Shown: piece after piece, positions 47,886-59,250 of the stretch
How the letters are laid out: every line of letters begins with the position of its first letter
Numbering within the stretch: the stretch's first letter is position 1
The notes under the pieces: model-generated
Seen by the model: only the letters and a program-made list of their open reading frames with translations
The model's database searches: none
What the model was told of the DNA's origin: nothing
Source of the DNA: Dipteronia dyeriana
Taxonomy: Eukaryota > Streptophyta > Magnoliopsida > Sapindales > Sapindaceae
NCBI GenBank assembly: GCA_032871835.1
Contig: CM065298.1
Span: forward strand, 13,397,096-13,461,095
Length of the DNA stretch: 64,000 bases
Direction: 5' to 3'
Made by a program: the position numbers and the translations under genes

Positions 47886-48633
47886 GGGGTCGTTTGTTTT
47901 TTTCCACTTAAAACTTAATAGGTCTGAATCATAATTATTAAGTTGTTTTGTTTGTTTTTTTTAAGTGGTTAAACAACTTAAAAATCCTAAAAAACAACTT
48001 AAAATAAAAAGTAAAAAATCATGTCTTTTAACTTAATTGCAAATCACTGAATTGCATTAAATGCAATCTAAAATCTTTTCTTCCGATAATATCCCCATAT
48101 ATAACATATTTTCATTTTCATTAAAATTAAATATGGTATAGAAATCTTTATTTTAATATATTGTTTATTTTAAATAGCTTTAAAAATAAAAAAGAACCCT
48201 AATCACTATGCATAGTGTTGTTTAATATCGATATTTTATTATGATATTATGGTGATATATATGTATATATATTATAGTGTTTTGTGCGAGTTTTCCTGAT
48301 GTCCTTTTTATTTAAAAAAAACATATTTTTTCTTAGAAAAATGAAGTTTGTTTGTAATCAAAGATGAAGATCATGATCATATGTGTTCATATATAATTAT
48401 TATTTTTGGATTGTTTTTATTCCATATTATATGTATAATGGTTTAATATAGGTATAAATATAAAATTACTTATATTCAGACAATTTTACTTTAAAAAAAC
48501 AAACGTGTTGACAATATATTCAGATATGAGAAAAAAAAACAAACATGTCATTCGAGTTCAGATTTCAGTCTCTATTCAATCATTAGAAAAATTTAGAACT
48601 GTTCAGTTTTCAAACAAAAAAACAAACGACCCC
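47886..48633. mobile_element. 748-bp Tourist-like MITE, copy 2
   Basis: Perfect inverted ends GGGGTCGTTTGTTTTTTT are flanked by TAA on both sides (47883-47885, 48634-48636), the hallmark of PIF/Harbinger transposition. It matches 14593-15342 in opposite orientation along its whole length, including the central 'tatattatagtgttttgt' region. No transposase coding. Confidence 0.9.
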
Positions 48634-49358
48634 TAAGTTCTCACTATTTCAAAATAAGAAACCATACACATTACCTAAATTGCTAAATCAACTAGGTTAA
48701 GACAAAATGTTAACAATCGATAACGATTTTTTTAATAAAATATATATATAAACAATAATAACAGTAAGAAACATACACGGGAGTTCTCGTTGAATCTATA
48801 AACTGCATATGCAACCTAAATTACTAAAACAATCAGTTTAAATTGAAATATTATAAATAAAGAATAACCGTTGATGAAGAATTTTTAAAAATTAACAATA
48901 CAAATAAAAGCACACACAAGAGTTTGAAATTCATTAAAAGAAAATTGGTGGAATTTGTAAACTATTATATGGATAATAATATCAATATAATCATTCATAG
49001 CCAAAACTTTTGTTTATATTATTTTGAGAAGAATTAAAAAAAAAACACTTTTTAGAGAAGCACTTTTCAACTGAAAAAGAAATTACACAAATAGAATGTT
49101 AAATTTTCACCAAATCATAGAAGAGAAAAGAATATTATAGCCTGGATTCAAATTTAGTACACGAAAACAAAAAACACGTGACAAAAAAAATCTCTGAGGC
49201 TTATGTAACATCACTATTTAGTTGGCTTCAAAGTATAACAATTTAGGCCGGCTAGAATTTCTTCACTGTAATTTGAACTGAAAATTTCTCAAAGATTTTT
49301 GACAGAGTACAAAGTTTAATTTATTTGAAAGTCTACCATGAAATGAGGGTGCTATCTG
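48634..49358. other. No gene recognised
   Basis: AT-rich intergenic sequence with no supportable coding region or repeat structure. Confidence 0.4.
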
Positions 49359-49605
49359 ATGGTTTTCTTTGTGGTTCCGTGGAGTTTCATATCTATTATG
49401 AAACCATATGGTATTCTATTGTTAAGAGCTGTTGAGAACAAATCATTCTCAAAAAATATTTCAGTGAGTGAAATAACCTACCATGATCTGATCAGCAACC
49501 TACCAGATGTGTTGGTTTTGCCCCCGAGTTATCCATATGGTGGGATGGAGAATCTGGGGATGGTGTTCTTGATGCCAACTGTGACCAAGGGCGATGCAAC
49601 CGGGA
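49359..49605 (+). pseudogene. Fragment of a leukotriene-A4 hydrolase-like aminopeptidase gene
   Basis: One frame reads LVLPPSYPYGGMENLGMVF, then LMPTVTKGDATG, closely matching the substrate-binding GGMEN region of M1-family LTA4H-type aminopeptidases. A GT follows where an exon would end (gggag/gtatgtg, about 49606). The zinc-binding HExxH exon that should follow was not found, and the sequence before ISNLPD does not match the family well. It is an isolated exon, likely captured or left from a duplication. A further open stretch at 49920-50052 (DQVKSSYGKLANAKDKVD) is unidentified. Confidence 0.7.
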
Positions 49606-50190
49606 GGTATGTGGTTTGTGGGTTATCTCATATCTGTTTTATGGTTTTTGTCCTATAATTTATATAAAAAGTGTATGGATGTTAGTAAATATGTAACTGT
49701 GTCTTTTACTTTTGAAGCTACGATTTATACATTTTCACGGTTGATGTGGGTGTGTTTTTGCGTTTCATTAGAGTAATTGATGAAGTTTTTTTAAAAAAAA
49801 TACTGGGGAGAGAGAAGTAGATTTACTGGTTATGTTATTATTGAAATTTGTTATTATTATTATTATATCCGTAATGATCATATTAGCAAAGAAATCCCTG
49901 AGCTTTTTTTCCATCAGAATGACTTTTAAGGACCAAGTGAAAAGCTCATATGGGAAGTTGGCAAATGCTAAGGATAAAGTTGATGTTCCTCCGGATTCGA
50001 CGATGGAAAATGCTAAGGGTGATCTTCCTAGAGTCGTCCACAAATATTGTTGATCCCTTGAGGCTCCAATTATGATCTATTTTTAATTTTGAAGTGAATG
50101 TGAAGCTGAGATCACTTCACAGAGCAAGAGAAGAAGAAGAATTTGATCTAATTTATGATTTTTGGGGGTCTGGTCAAGAGTTACACCATG

Positions 50191-50745
50191 ACAAGTGGTG
50201 TCACTGTTCAATTTCCCTTCTCTTTATCACTCCTTTTTTTTACAATATTGTGTGGTTTATTTGCATACTGAGTTTCTGTGTTTTTTTTTTCTAGTTTCTG
50301 CAAGGAGTTTCCTCATCCCGATAACAAACAAAGGAACGACCTTGGTGCGCAGCTTGGCATGGAGAGTAGACAAATCAAGTTTTGGTTCCACAACAGAAGG
50401 ACCAAAATGAAGGTAAATTGATTCAAAAAATGTTTTGTTATTTGAATTTCTATGAGTTTTTATTTGTTTAATGATGAATTAATGAGAATGATGTTTTTAT
50501 TGAACCAGACTCAATCGGAACATCATGATCACGACAAGATTAGAGCAGAGAATAAAGTGTTGAAGGAGGCTATGAGGAATCTGTTGTGCACTACTTGTGG
50601 TAGCCTAGAGGAGATGACTAGTGGTGGTGGTGGTGGGATCGACTTTGAGATTGAACAGCTGAGGTCGGAGAATGCTCAATTGAAGGATTAATTCAACAGA
50701 ATTTGTATGTTAGTGAGTAGGTTCTTGAGATTTGCATTGTAAAGC
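50191..50745 (+). pseudogene. HD-ZIP class IV homeodomain gene relic, copy B
   Basis: Exon 50295-50412 encodes the second half of a homeodomain ([18 protein letters not shown], then [15 protein letters not shown], the recognition helix). After a 96-bp intron, exon 50509-50691 encodes the zipper-loop-zipper (VLKEAMRNLLCTTCGSLEE, a Gly run, DFEIEQLRSENAQLKD) and ends at TAA. The frame continues FNRICMLVSRFL, as in intact family members before the START domain. The N-terminal homeodomain exon present in copy A is deleted. The START domain is absent, so a normal protein cannot be made. Confidence 0.85.
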
Positions 50746-50849
50746 TTAACGTGAGCAAGGGGTTTGAAACTTGAATTAACACCTTACATGCTAAGGCACA
50801 AGATAACACCTAGAAAATTTTTCACATCAAGGTAGAAATAAGACAGTAA

Positions 50850-51274
50850 AGGGGTGTTTGGATCTATTTTTAAAAACTGTTTTTTGTTTTTAAAAATAAA
50901 AAAACAACTTGAATATTATCTGCCCACACATACAAAACTGTTTTTGTAAATAAAAAATAACTTTTTAAAGTTTTAGTAAAAGTTATAACTAAAACTTTAA
51001 GAACAACTTTGTATTGTTTTTCACCGATTTCAAAACATCATTTTAAAACAAACCACAACTTTCTCTCCGAACAAAATTTTCTCCCCAAACAACTACTATA
51101 CCTATTTTAAAAACAACAACAAATATATTTACATCGTTTTCCATTTTAAAAACTAATTTTAAAAAATATTACTAAACATATTGTATTTTTAAAAACATTA
51201 TTTTTAAAGCATGATTTTCATGTTTTAAAAGAGTTTTCAAAAATACCATTTTAAAAACGATACCAATCACGCCC
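50850..51274. mobile_element. 425-bp Tourist-like MITE with an empty site in the sister block
   Basis: The element starts AGGGGTGTTTGGATC and ends GATACCAATCACGCCC, imperfect inverted ends. TAA lies on both sides (50847-50849, 51275-51277). The sister block has the uninterrupted site (acattaaatatttt at about 40251-40264). The interior is rich in tttttaaaaac motifs and non-coding. Confidence 0.85.
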
Positions 51275-51822
51275 TAAATATTTCTTTGTTAACACTACCC
51301 TTGAGAAAATGCTTGAATTAACTTTCCTGCTTGAAAGAACAACTATGAAATTCTGCAAATGTGTTTTTCATTAATTGACTTGTGAATGAACGACAAGAAA
51401 GCAATATAGAATGCAACGAAAGTCCAGAAGCTTCACAAAGAAAATTAACTAACTTTCCTAGAAATGCCACCTAAGCTAATTCATTACAAATACTATCAGA
51501 TATGGTTAATTATTTCATAATCTACTAGCATCTGCTTTTATTTCTTCACTTTATGTGATCCTTGATTCTTGATACATTTGTAACACATGGCTGAGATTGC
51601 TGTACCATTGTAGCTAGCAAGGTGCTGTCACATACTATAGCAGACTCTTGTTGCTCAACAACTTTGGCTAGAGTGCTAGACCACAATCCTTCTTAGCTGG
51701 ATTCTTGACAAATCTTGAGCTTGAGCTTGAGCTTTGCCCAAATCGGGTTCACTCACATGCCCCCTCGAACGAAACTGGATAGACTGAACCTAGTTTAGTT
51801 TGAACCATAAAAAAAAAAAAAA
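51275..51822 (+). other. Downstream part of duplicated block B
   Basis: The sequence aligns with 40255-40640 and 41228-41540 in block A (shared gcatctgcttttatttcttcac, cttgagcttgagcttgagctt, cgaacgaaactgg). It has no coding sequence and ends in an A-run at 51809-51822 where the LINE begins. Confidence 0.7.
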
Positions 51823-53710
51823 TTGAACGGCAAGAGTTTTATTAAAGAGGCCAAACTAGATCAAGACACAAAGCCACACCATCGGAGATGATCAACCACT
51901 AAGCCCTTTCAATAGACTGCTAACGAAAAAACAAACAAATCCCCAACACTGAGCAAAGCGAGGAACTGATCTCTGCACCTTCTTCACAGTGAACCTCTCC
52001 TCATCTTCCAATTCTCTCTAAGCTATAATCACTGCCATTTCTATCAAGAGCCCTAGTCCTAGTTTTCATGCATTGGCTTCTCGAAGGAAAAAAATCCTTC
52101 CTCCCCTGCCTCGTAGAAACAGAATTTGAAGGTGAATCAATGCTACACCCATCCTCCACTACAACTTTACCCTTAGAGTTTTCTTGAATAACCAACTGGC
52201 TACAGCTCACCCTACCCACATTACATCCCAAGCCCTTTTTCGAGAGAAGCTCCAACACAACTCTCCATGCCCTCTTTTTGAGCAACCACCTTCTCTTAGA
52301 AATCTCTGCCAAGGAAATAATTTCCAAGCCTTCTTTTCCTATGTTATCCCCTTGCCTTTAATGATCTCAGACTTCCCATTTGAATTTCGCAATTCTGATC
52401 CCGTGATTTTGTCTTTAACTTTCTTATCACAACCCTTTTTGGCCTTATCATCTGACTTTTGCCCCATAAAGCTTCCCTCATCTACATAACACTTCTTCCT
52501 ATTACTGTTATTGCCCAATCTAGGGGTGTCTTGGTTCTCCATCCCACACACACAACAACTTTTCATCTCACTGACATTGCCCAATCTGTTGATATCTTGA
52601 TTCTCCCGCCCCCGTTTAGATGATTTGAAAAGAGTCAAAGCCTTTTCTTGGTTAGAGAACAAAGAAGCTTCTTCCCAAGAAACTTTGGCCATCTCTTTTC
52701 CCTCCTTACCTTGATTAACCTTTTCAGACTTCTTTTGCAAACCCAGATACCGATGTAATTCAAAAAAATCAACCCTTTTCACATCTTCCTCGATCTTCAA
52801 AACAATTGAAACCTTCCCCACCACAACTCTTAACTTCGTTTGGACAAGGATGACGGTTTGGAATCAAGACCAAAATTCGTCCTCTATCAAATCGATTTCT
52901 AAAAACAGTGTCCTCGTCCACCAAGAGAGGTTCACCTGTCATCCAACCTATCTTCATGAAGAAATCTTGATTCCAACAACTTAAAGGAATCCCAAGATAT
53001 TGATCCATGATGTTCTTGATTGAGTGTTTACCGATTCGGACCATTTCACATCAGTAGAAAAACAATCATCCCATAAAAAAACGACTATTGATGAAGACAT
53101 CCTTCTCATCTTCTGATTCAAAGCTCCAAAGAACATTTTTATCACCTAAATAAGCAGAAGAAAAATGAAGACCTCTGCCATTCAAACGCTCATGGACACT
53201 GGAAACATTCGAGAACTTGTTTAGGATTCCCACCGCACTTTTTTTGAGCCCCTCTTACTCATATTGATGAGGATGCCAGTCCAAGGTCAAGAATTCACCC
53301 TTTTGATTACTTGCCACAACTTCAGCAAAACTTCTACCTCTTCTATTTTCATTCTCTACCTTAGCGTAAGACTGAGAGCCCAGCCCACTTTGTGCTTTAG
53401 ATTCCATAGATCTTCTCATATTCCATCCATACGACGCCACTTTAGCGCTCAACCGATGCCCATAGACAAACATCCCATTCAACCTCTTCACCACTTCGAT
53501 CGCTTCCTCCACCGTCTCGAATCGAATAAACACAAGGCATCTCCCACGAAGGCTCTGTTTCGAAGAGAGGTATACATCTCTTATCTTCCCAAGAGGCTTG
53601 AAAAACCTCCACAACGCTTCCAAATCAACAACAGGACTCAGGTTATCAATAAAAATTGAGACCAGCCCTTCCCTGAAATCTTTCCTCACCACCTTGCCGT
53701 TAAGCTTCAC
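51823..53710 (-). mobile_element. LINE derivative with ORF1 and 3' end but no ORF2
   Basis: The minus strand opens at 53710 with an RRM (IFIDNLSPVVDLEALWRFF, then RGRCLVFIRFETVEEAIE). DUF4283-type sequence follows (53044-52769, NRFDRGRILVLIP) and lysine-rich fragments to 52001. A typical LINE 3' untranslated end with AATAAAA comes next (about 51840-51845 on the minus strand). Endonuclease and reverse transcriptase are wholly missing, so this is an internally deleted copy. The terminal homopolymer is T rather than A on the LINE strand. Frames in ORF1 are broken. Confidence 0.7.
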
Positions 53711-54391
53711 CTAATTCCTTTCACGGCCAAAGGAATCGGGCTTCCTCACTCTAACATTCTCTCCACCTTTCTCTCCCAACTTATTTTTGCTGATAATAAG
53801 AATTTTATTCTTAATATAAATTAATAAATGACAAAAAGTTATACATACACTAGTAAACATATCTTCGAAATACTTACCTCTCCTCTTTCTCATTCTAACA
53901 TTTTTATAAACCCTACATGTTATAATTCTTTTGAACTGTAAACCCGAGAGCTGTTTGATAAAATGACTAAAAGAAATAGGAAACAGAGACTTGTGATGGA
54001 GACTCCATTAATGGAGATTTTTTTTTTTGTTTATATTGAAGAAAAGCTAATTTCTCGATTATATATCAAAGACCTTAACTCATACAAAAAGCATTTCAAT
54101 AGAAATCAGTTAGTTACTAACAGTAACTTAACTGATTCTTAACAGCTAACAAACTTTCTTAAGCTAATCAGACTATAACTAACTTTCTCATCCATCACTG
54201 TTAACTTGTTTGTTTGATTACCACTTGCTGAGCTGACATCAGATGAGTAGCATTGTGATGCTCTGTTCCTGTATGCAGACTAACATTACCTTTGATATTT
54301 AACTGGGTAATTAGTTGAGTCAACAGAACACTCTTGCTTATCATGAACCTTAAAAAATTGTAAACTTAAAACAGATTAAATGATACTCATG

Positions 54392-54690
54392 ACTAAATTG
54401 AATGAAAATCGCTGCATATGCTGCCGCTCACCTCGCCATTTTTACAGACAGAGAAGTACTTGATAATGCGCGAGATGATTCCTGACTAGGATATATTGAT
54501 ATAACCTCTGAAATCCTTTGATTTAAGAAGCTTCGAGGCAACCCTAGACTTGACTAGGGTACATACTGTACTCGTGACGTGTCGAGCACATCACGAATTG
54601 ACTCAGTGCTCAACCGTACACACCTCAAGTCGACCCTTGAAGTGTATGGGTATGTCACAAGTTTGACTCGGGTTGGGACATATTTATCCT
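54392..54690 (+). repeat. Dispersed repeat, copy B
   Basis: Partner of 46395-46700, with blocks aaattgaatgaaaatc, agaagtacttgataatgcgc and agcacatcacgaattgactc. As in copy A it lies just outside the 5' side of an RRM-type LINE, which suggests both were copied as part of one larger block. Confidence 0.75.
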
Positions 54691-54724
54691 CTTATTCAAG
54701 TCATAAATTCTTTCTGTACTATTG

Positions 54725-54840
54725 AAACAATTAACATGGCAACATGCCAACTGTTGCAATTCTCATCACAGTCAGAGTTTCTTCACATTTTGAGATAAAC
54801 AACTTTTAAGATACAGATGAAATTATGGATGTTACTATCT
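54725..54840 (+). pseudogene. Remnant of an F-box terminal exon
   Basis: The phrase acatgccaactgttgcaattctcatc and the following 'aacaacttttaagatac...gaaattatgg' align with 3945-4078 of the first F-box relic. It shows that an F-box copy once ended here. Confidence 0.5.
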
Positions 54841-55458
54841 AGATCTTCCACGAGCTACTTAATTTTAACGTGGTTGGAATTCAGTATGTTATTAGTCTCA
54901 CAATCACTAACCACATTTTATATTCTTGTCAACTCTCAGGAATTTTGTTGCACTCTTCGTTCTTGCATATTAGTAACATGTACCTATTTAATGTTACCAA
55001 TATTATCTTGTATGTTTCTGGATTTCTTATTCATATTACCCATTTATTATTGATGATTCATATTAAATTTAAAAGAAAGTTTGAGAATTGTTTACCTTTC
55101 TTCGGATCGGAAATATGAATGTATCACATGTAGGATAGAGTCACCGATATTGGAACTCTAACTCAATTCACAGTATGTTTTATCTTTTATTATGTTTTCC
55201 CTGTTTCTCACTATTCACAGACTATTATTATCTATTGTATTAACTGCTTGCCTTTTATAGGCTAACAAGAGCAGTTAACTGCTACTGCAGTTATCTAGAT
55301 ATATTGGGTTGGACTTCATGGACCAATGCCATGGTATTGGGTTTAGACCCATCTTGGGTGTACCCAATTAAAACCAACAATTATGGATTTCTTTTTCATA
55401 TTACAAATGTTAATTGAAGTATATGGGTGACACTGACATAGTTCATCCCACGGTATAG

Positions 55459-56490
55459 AATTTCAATGTTGCCTGATTTTATCATTCGCCACATTATGTT
55501 GTAATACTTCTCTCAATAGAAGTACCTCGAACTAGTATCTTGTCAAAAAGGTGAAATTATTTAAGGACATTATTCCCCATGTTCGATTTTCTGGAATCTT
55601 ATCCGTTTTTTGTAAGGCTATATTTTTTTTTTAACAGCAGCAGTTTTATTAAGGCCCAAACCAAAAGAAAGCTGATAAACAAAAACCAGCAAAAAAACAA
55701 AAAATGAGCAAACAACCACAAGAAAAACAGCCAACGAAGACAAACAAAAACAGAGCAAGCAGGCACAAACAGTAAAAACAGCACCAAAAGCAGCACAGAA
55801 GGACCAACAAACACCAAAAAGACTCACTCTCACCAATCTAGTTTTATTCCTTCATTATTTAGCAGAATGTAGGAAACAATATTCCGTAGGTGCATATATA
55901 ATTTCATGGAACTTATTGATGGTTCCCTGTGTCAGTTTTGCAAACTTAAGTTTTCTGTGCATTTATATCTCTAAAGCTTTCAAACTCAAGATTATTAATA
56001 TTAACATATCCCCTTTTATTTTAGAAAGTATCGAAATTAATGTTCCAAGTCTTCAGCAGATTAAACCTGGTTCTACTACACTATGAGGGCCGATTGTTAT
56101 TGATGGGTGTCTAAATTTGAACATGCTACAATTATCTGGTTTAACTTTAAATGATCAAGAGTTTCATCGTCTCTTTTCAAAACTTCCCTTGCTTGAGAAT
56201 CTGAATGTGCTGTGCTGTCCTTGCCTTGAAAGTGTTACGATTTCAAGTGATCGACTCAAGAAGTTAAGAATTGATAAATGCTTTAATTTGAAGGCAATTG
56301 ATGTTCATACTCCGAATTTACTTTACTTCTCTTTTGTGAATAATCCGATTCCCGTTTCTTTAATGAATGCTCCATGTTTAAGGAAAGTTGAGTTGGGGAA
56401 GAGTGATCCTGACACTCGTTGGTACCTTTATTTAAAAGAATTTCTTGGAGTTTTCAATCAGATTGAAGATTTAACTTTATGTTTCATGTA
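55459..56490 (+). pseudogene. F-box/LRR gene relic, interrupted by a LINE tail
   Basis: A decayed F-box (about 55465-55600; phrases 'ttatcattcgccacattatg' and 'actagtatcttgtcaaaaagg') is followed by the inserted LINE tail. LRR sequence then runs to 56490, open at 56117-56491 (LSGLTLNDQEFHRLFSKLPL and SDRLKKLRIDKCFNLKAID). It ends near the exon-1 donor of the family (gtatgtat at about 56497), after which a Ty3 element begins. Later exons are absent. Confidence 0.8.
55623..55842 (-). mobile_element. 5'-truncated LINE tail with poly(A) in the F-box relic
   Basis: On the minus strand the T/G-rich L1 3' untranslated region reads to 'ccttaataaaactgctgctgtt' and a run of 10 A (T-run 55623-55632 on the + strand). 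Hydrophobic frames at 55599-55836 are composition artefacts. The flanking F-box sequence resumes on the other side. Confidence 0.7.
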
Positions 56491-56543
56491 AAAATGGGTA
56501 TGTATATTTATTGTATGTAAATTTTACCAAGCGTACACGTCAT

Positions 56544-57374
56544 TGACAGGAAGGAAAAAATAGCCAGGTGTATGTTTAGATGGGCATCCAGGAAATATCC
56601 TACAAGGCATCATTAAAGAGGAGCAAGCCCGAGTAAGCATATAATGAATAAAGACCTACTCGGGATCAGTTAACAACACTCGGGACTGGTTAAAACAACG
56701 CTTCCACTCGGGCTCATACGGCACTACTCGAGACCATCTGGTGTTATTCTTACTCGGGAGCAAATATAACTCGAATAAGAACTTATCATACGGGTTAAGT
56801 CGTTAAATACGCAAAGATATCCGTCATGAAGGAATCCAAATAATGGACCTTTAAGTTAGAAGAGTCCTCCAATCAGGAAACAACTTGATTTCTTTTCGAA
56901 GACTACATTCTTATAAGGAAACAAGTCAAATTGAACTACACTACTAGAATCCCACTCAATTTCCATAAGAGACTCCGAAACAGGAAAGATGACAAATCAA
57001 CCTCAAGTAACTAACCAAATCACAATTAAATACAAATGTCTTGTATTACTTGTACAAAGTAGATTAGGGTTCTATAAGCATATAAATAGACTCATAATCT
57101 GGTTCGAAAAGATATAGGCAATATAGCATACAGTAATCACAAATAATACAGAGAGAAAAAGAGAGATCGAGAGCTTGTAAAAACATCTTATTCTCTTAGT
57201 GGATTTTGGGTTGGTTGATCTTTCAACCACCCGTGGATGTTTCTCCGACCATCGGAGTTTTACCACGTAAAACCTGTCTTTGTTACTCTCTCTGCATCTC
57301 TTTCTCTTTGAATCAATAGCCAAAATCCAGTCCTTATTGGCTTTTCTGGAATAATCCAGAAAACGACGTCAACA
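56544..57374 (+). mobile_element. 5' LTR of a Tat-type Ty3-gypsy element
   Basis: The LTR ends ...GTCAACA at 57374, directly before a TGGCGC-type primer site (attggcgctagaagaaggg). A TATA box (tataaata) lies at 57081-57088, and the U3 part has several actcggg motifs, which recur in the 3' region. The left border is uncertain; TGACAGG at 56544 is the best candidate. The matching 3' LTR lies beyond the window. Confidence 0.6.
57081..57088 (+). promoter_or_regulatory. TATA box of the Tat-type LTR
   Basis: tataaata lies about 290 bp before the LTR end, a plausible U3/R promoter position. Confidence 0.5.
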
Positions 57375-57421
57375 ATTGGCGCTAGAAGAAGGGGGTGAAC
57401 CTCCGAACTTGTTAGAAAGTG

Positions 57422-59250
57422 ATGGCTGGAAGCAGAAGTAGTTCAGGGAATGGCCAAAGATCACCAGGCGATTTCCATACTGGCAATACGTCACAAAATC
57501 CTACACGTAGAAAACCAGCCTGCGCACCTGGCAGGGATCCAGCAAGTTCCTCCAATCAGCAGAGATCTTACGCTGCGTTTCCAAGAGGCCCTGCAGCAAT
57601 TCGTGACGGACACAGCAAAGGAAGGGATTGACCTATTGGCCGCAGGAGCGCATACTCCCAATCCTCTACCCGCGAGGCTCCGTTCAATGGTGGTAGGACC
57701 AGGAATAACTATGCCAAAAACCAGAAGGAACTCTTCCCCAATCAATCCGGTTGGACAGAAAACACTAGAGGAGAATCACCACAGTACGTGCCAGACATCG
57801 TAAATACGATCGGCGTAGAGGACGATCATCATCAGAAGACAGTGATCAACACCATCGTAAACGTCATCATGGAGTCACACGAGGGTTCCGGCACCAGAGT
57901 GAAGAATCTGAGGAAAGAATGACAGTCACCCAACGGTTCAACCGTCAAGGAAGCCCGGTAGGGGACAGAGATATTACAATCCCGAGCCTAACTCGAGAAG
58001 TAGAGAATAATAGGCGACATATGGAGGCACTTGTCAGACGTTACGGTTGCAACGATCTATCCGACGATGACTCCGATAGTCCATTTACCAGGGAAATTTT
58101 ACGGACCCCTTTCCCAGAAAGATTCAGGATGCCGCATGTGGAACAATTCAAAAAAGATACAGATCCAAAGGAGCACGTTAGACGCTATAAAAGTGACATG
58201 GCTCAATATGCCCGCAATGACCCCCTGTTATGTCTCAACTTTCCATAAACACTTGGGGACACAGGCTCAAGATGGTTCGGGAGACTACCCCCGGCAAGCA
58301 TCTGAAATTTCAGCGAGTTGAGCAGGAGCTTCTCAAGGCAATTCCTGAGCAACGTTCACAGAAAGAAGTCGGTGGCCTACCTCTCTCAAATAAAACAGGG
58401 GAAGGACGAGTCATTAAAAAAATACTTAGGCCGGTTTTGGCCAAGCAGTATCAGAGATTGGCAGCGCTAATGATGAAGCCATTATTGTTGCCTTCACCAA
58501 TAACTTGCAGAATAGACGATTGTCCTTCGATTTGAGAAGAGCACGGCTGACAAGGTATGCCGATATGATGGATATGGCGGGAGGATACGCTCTGGCTGAG
58601 GAAGAAGAGTTAGCTACAGGAGGAAGCTATATGCATGGAGGAAAGCCCGAACAGAGGAATACCGAATCCAAGGGGCAGAATCAAAAAGAAAAGCAGAAAG
58701 GGAACAGCAAGCAGAAAAATAAGGATGGGGGTAATAGGCGCAACTCCAAACGGTTCCACAGAGAAATACCGCGGCAGATATACCAATTACACCCCTTTTC
58801 GGAAGAAACAAGAAGAAATTCTAGCCATCATGGAAGAAAAGAATATGGTACAAGAACCGCGGCGACAATCACAGTTCTAACGGAGAGATACAACCAAGTA
58901 TTGCAGGTTTCATAAAGAGACCGGGCATGAAACTTCGAAGTGTTTTCAGCTCAGAGATTACATAGAAACCCTTATTCGGGAAGGACACCTGCGGGATGTA
59001 ATCTTAAAAAAAGACGAGGGATCGGAAGTCAAGAAAGCCAAGGCTGATCACAACCCTGGTCAAAACCGAAGAGCCAGCCCCGAAGCCAATCAAATAATAC
59101 ATACGATCTTCGGAGGACCTTCTACTGGGAGGAGCAACCTAGAACATACTCAGGAAGTCCGAGAAGCAGTAGAAGCCAAGAATAACTTCGACGAGAATTC
59201 GGTTGAACCAGACCCGAAGAGGATAACGAAAGGATGGGACCCAATAGTCC
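57422..59250 (+). pseudogene. gag: gag of the Tat-type Ty3-gypsy element, broken
   Basis: The ATG at 57422 begins a Ser/Gly-rich N-terminus (MAGSRSSSGNGQRSP). The capsid region starts at 57919-58248 (REILRTPFPERFRMPHVEQF) and continues in other frames at 58230-58535 and 58505-58915 (NRRLSFDLRRARLTRYADMM). A CCHC-like knuckle (YCRFHKETGHETSKCFQL) follows at about 58893-58950. At least three frame changes separate the pieces. The capsid and nucleocapsid would package the element RNA; no functional protein is possible. Confidence 0.8.

Noticed and set aside
53264..53659. 131-codon plus-strand frame as a gene
   Set aside because: It is antisense to the RRM of the LINE ORF1.
55599..55836. Two hydrophobic minus-strand frames as small membrane proteins
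   Set aside because: They lie in a LINE 3' end with poly(A), inserted in an F-box relic.
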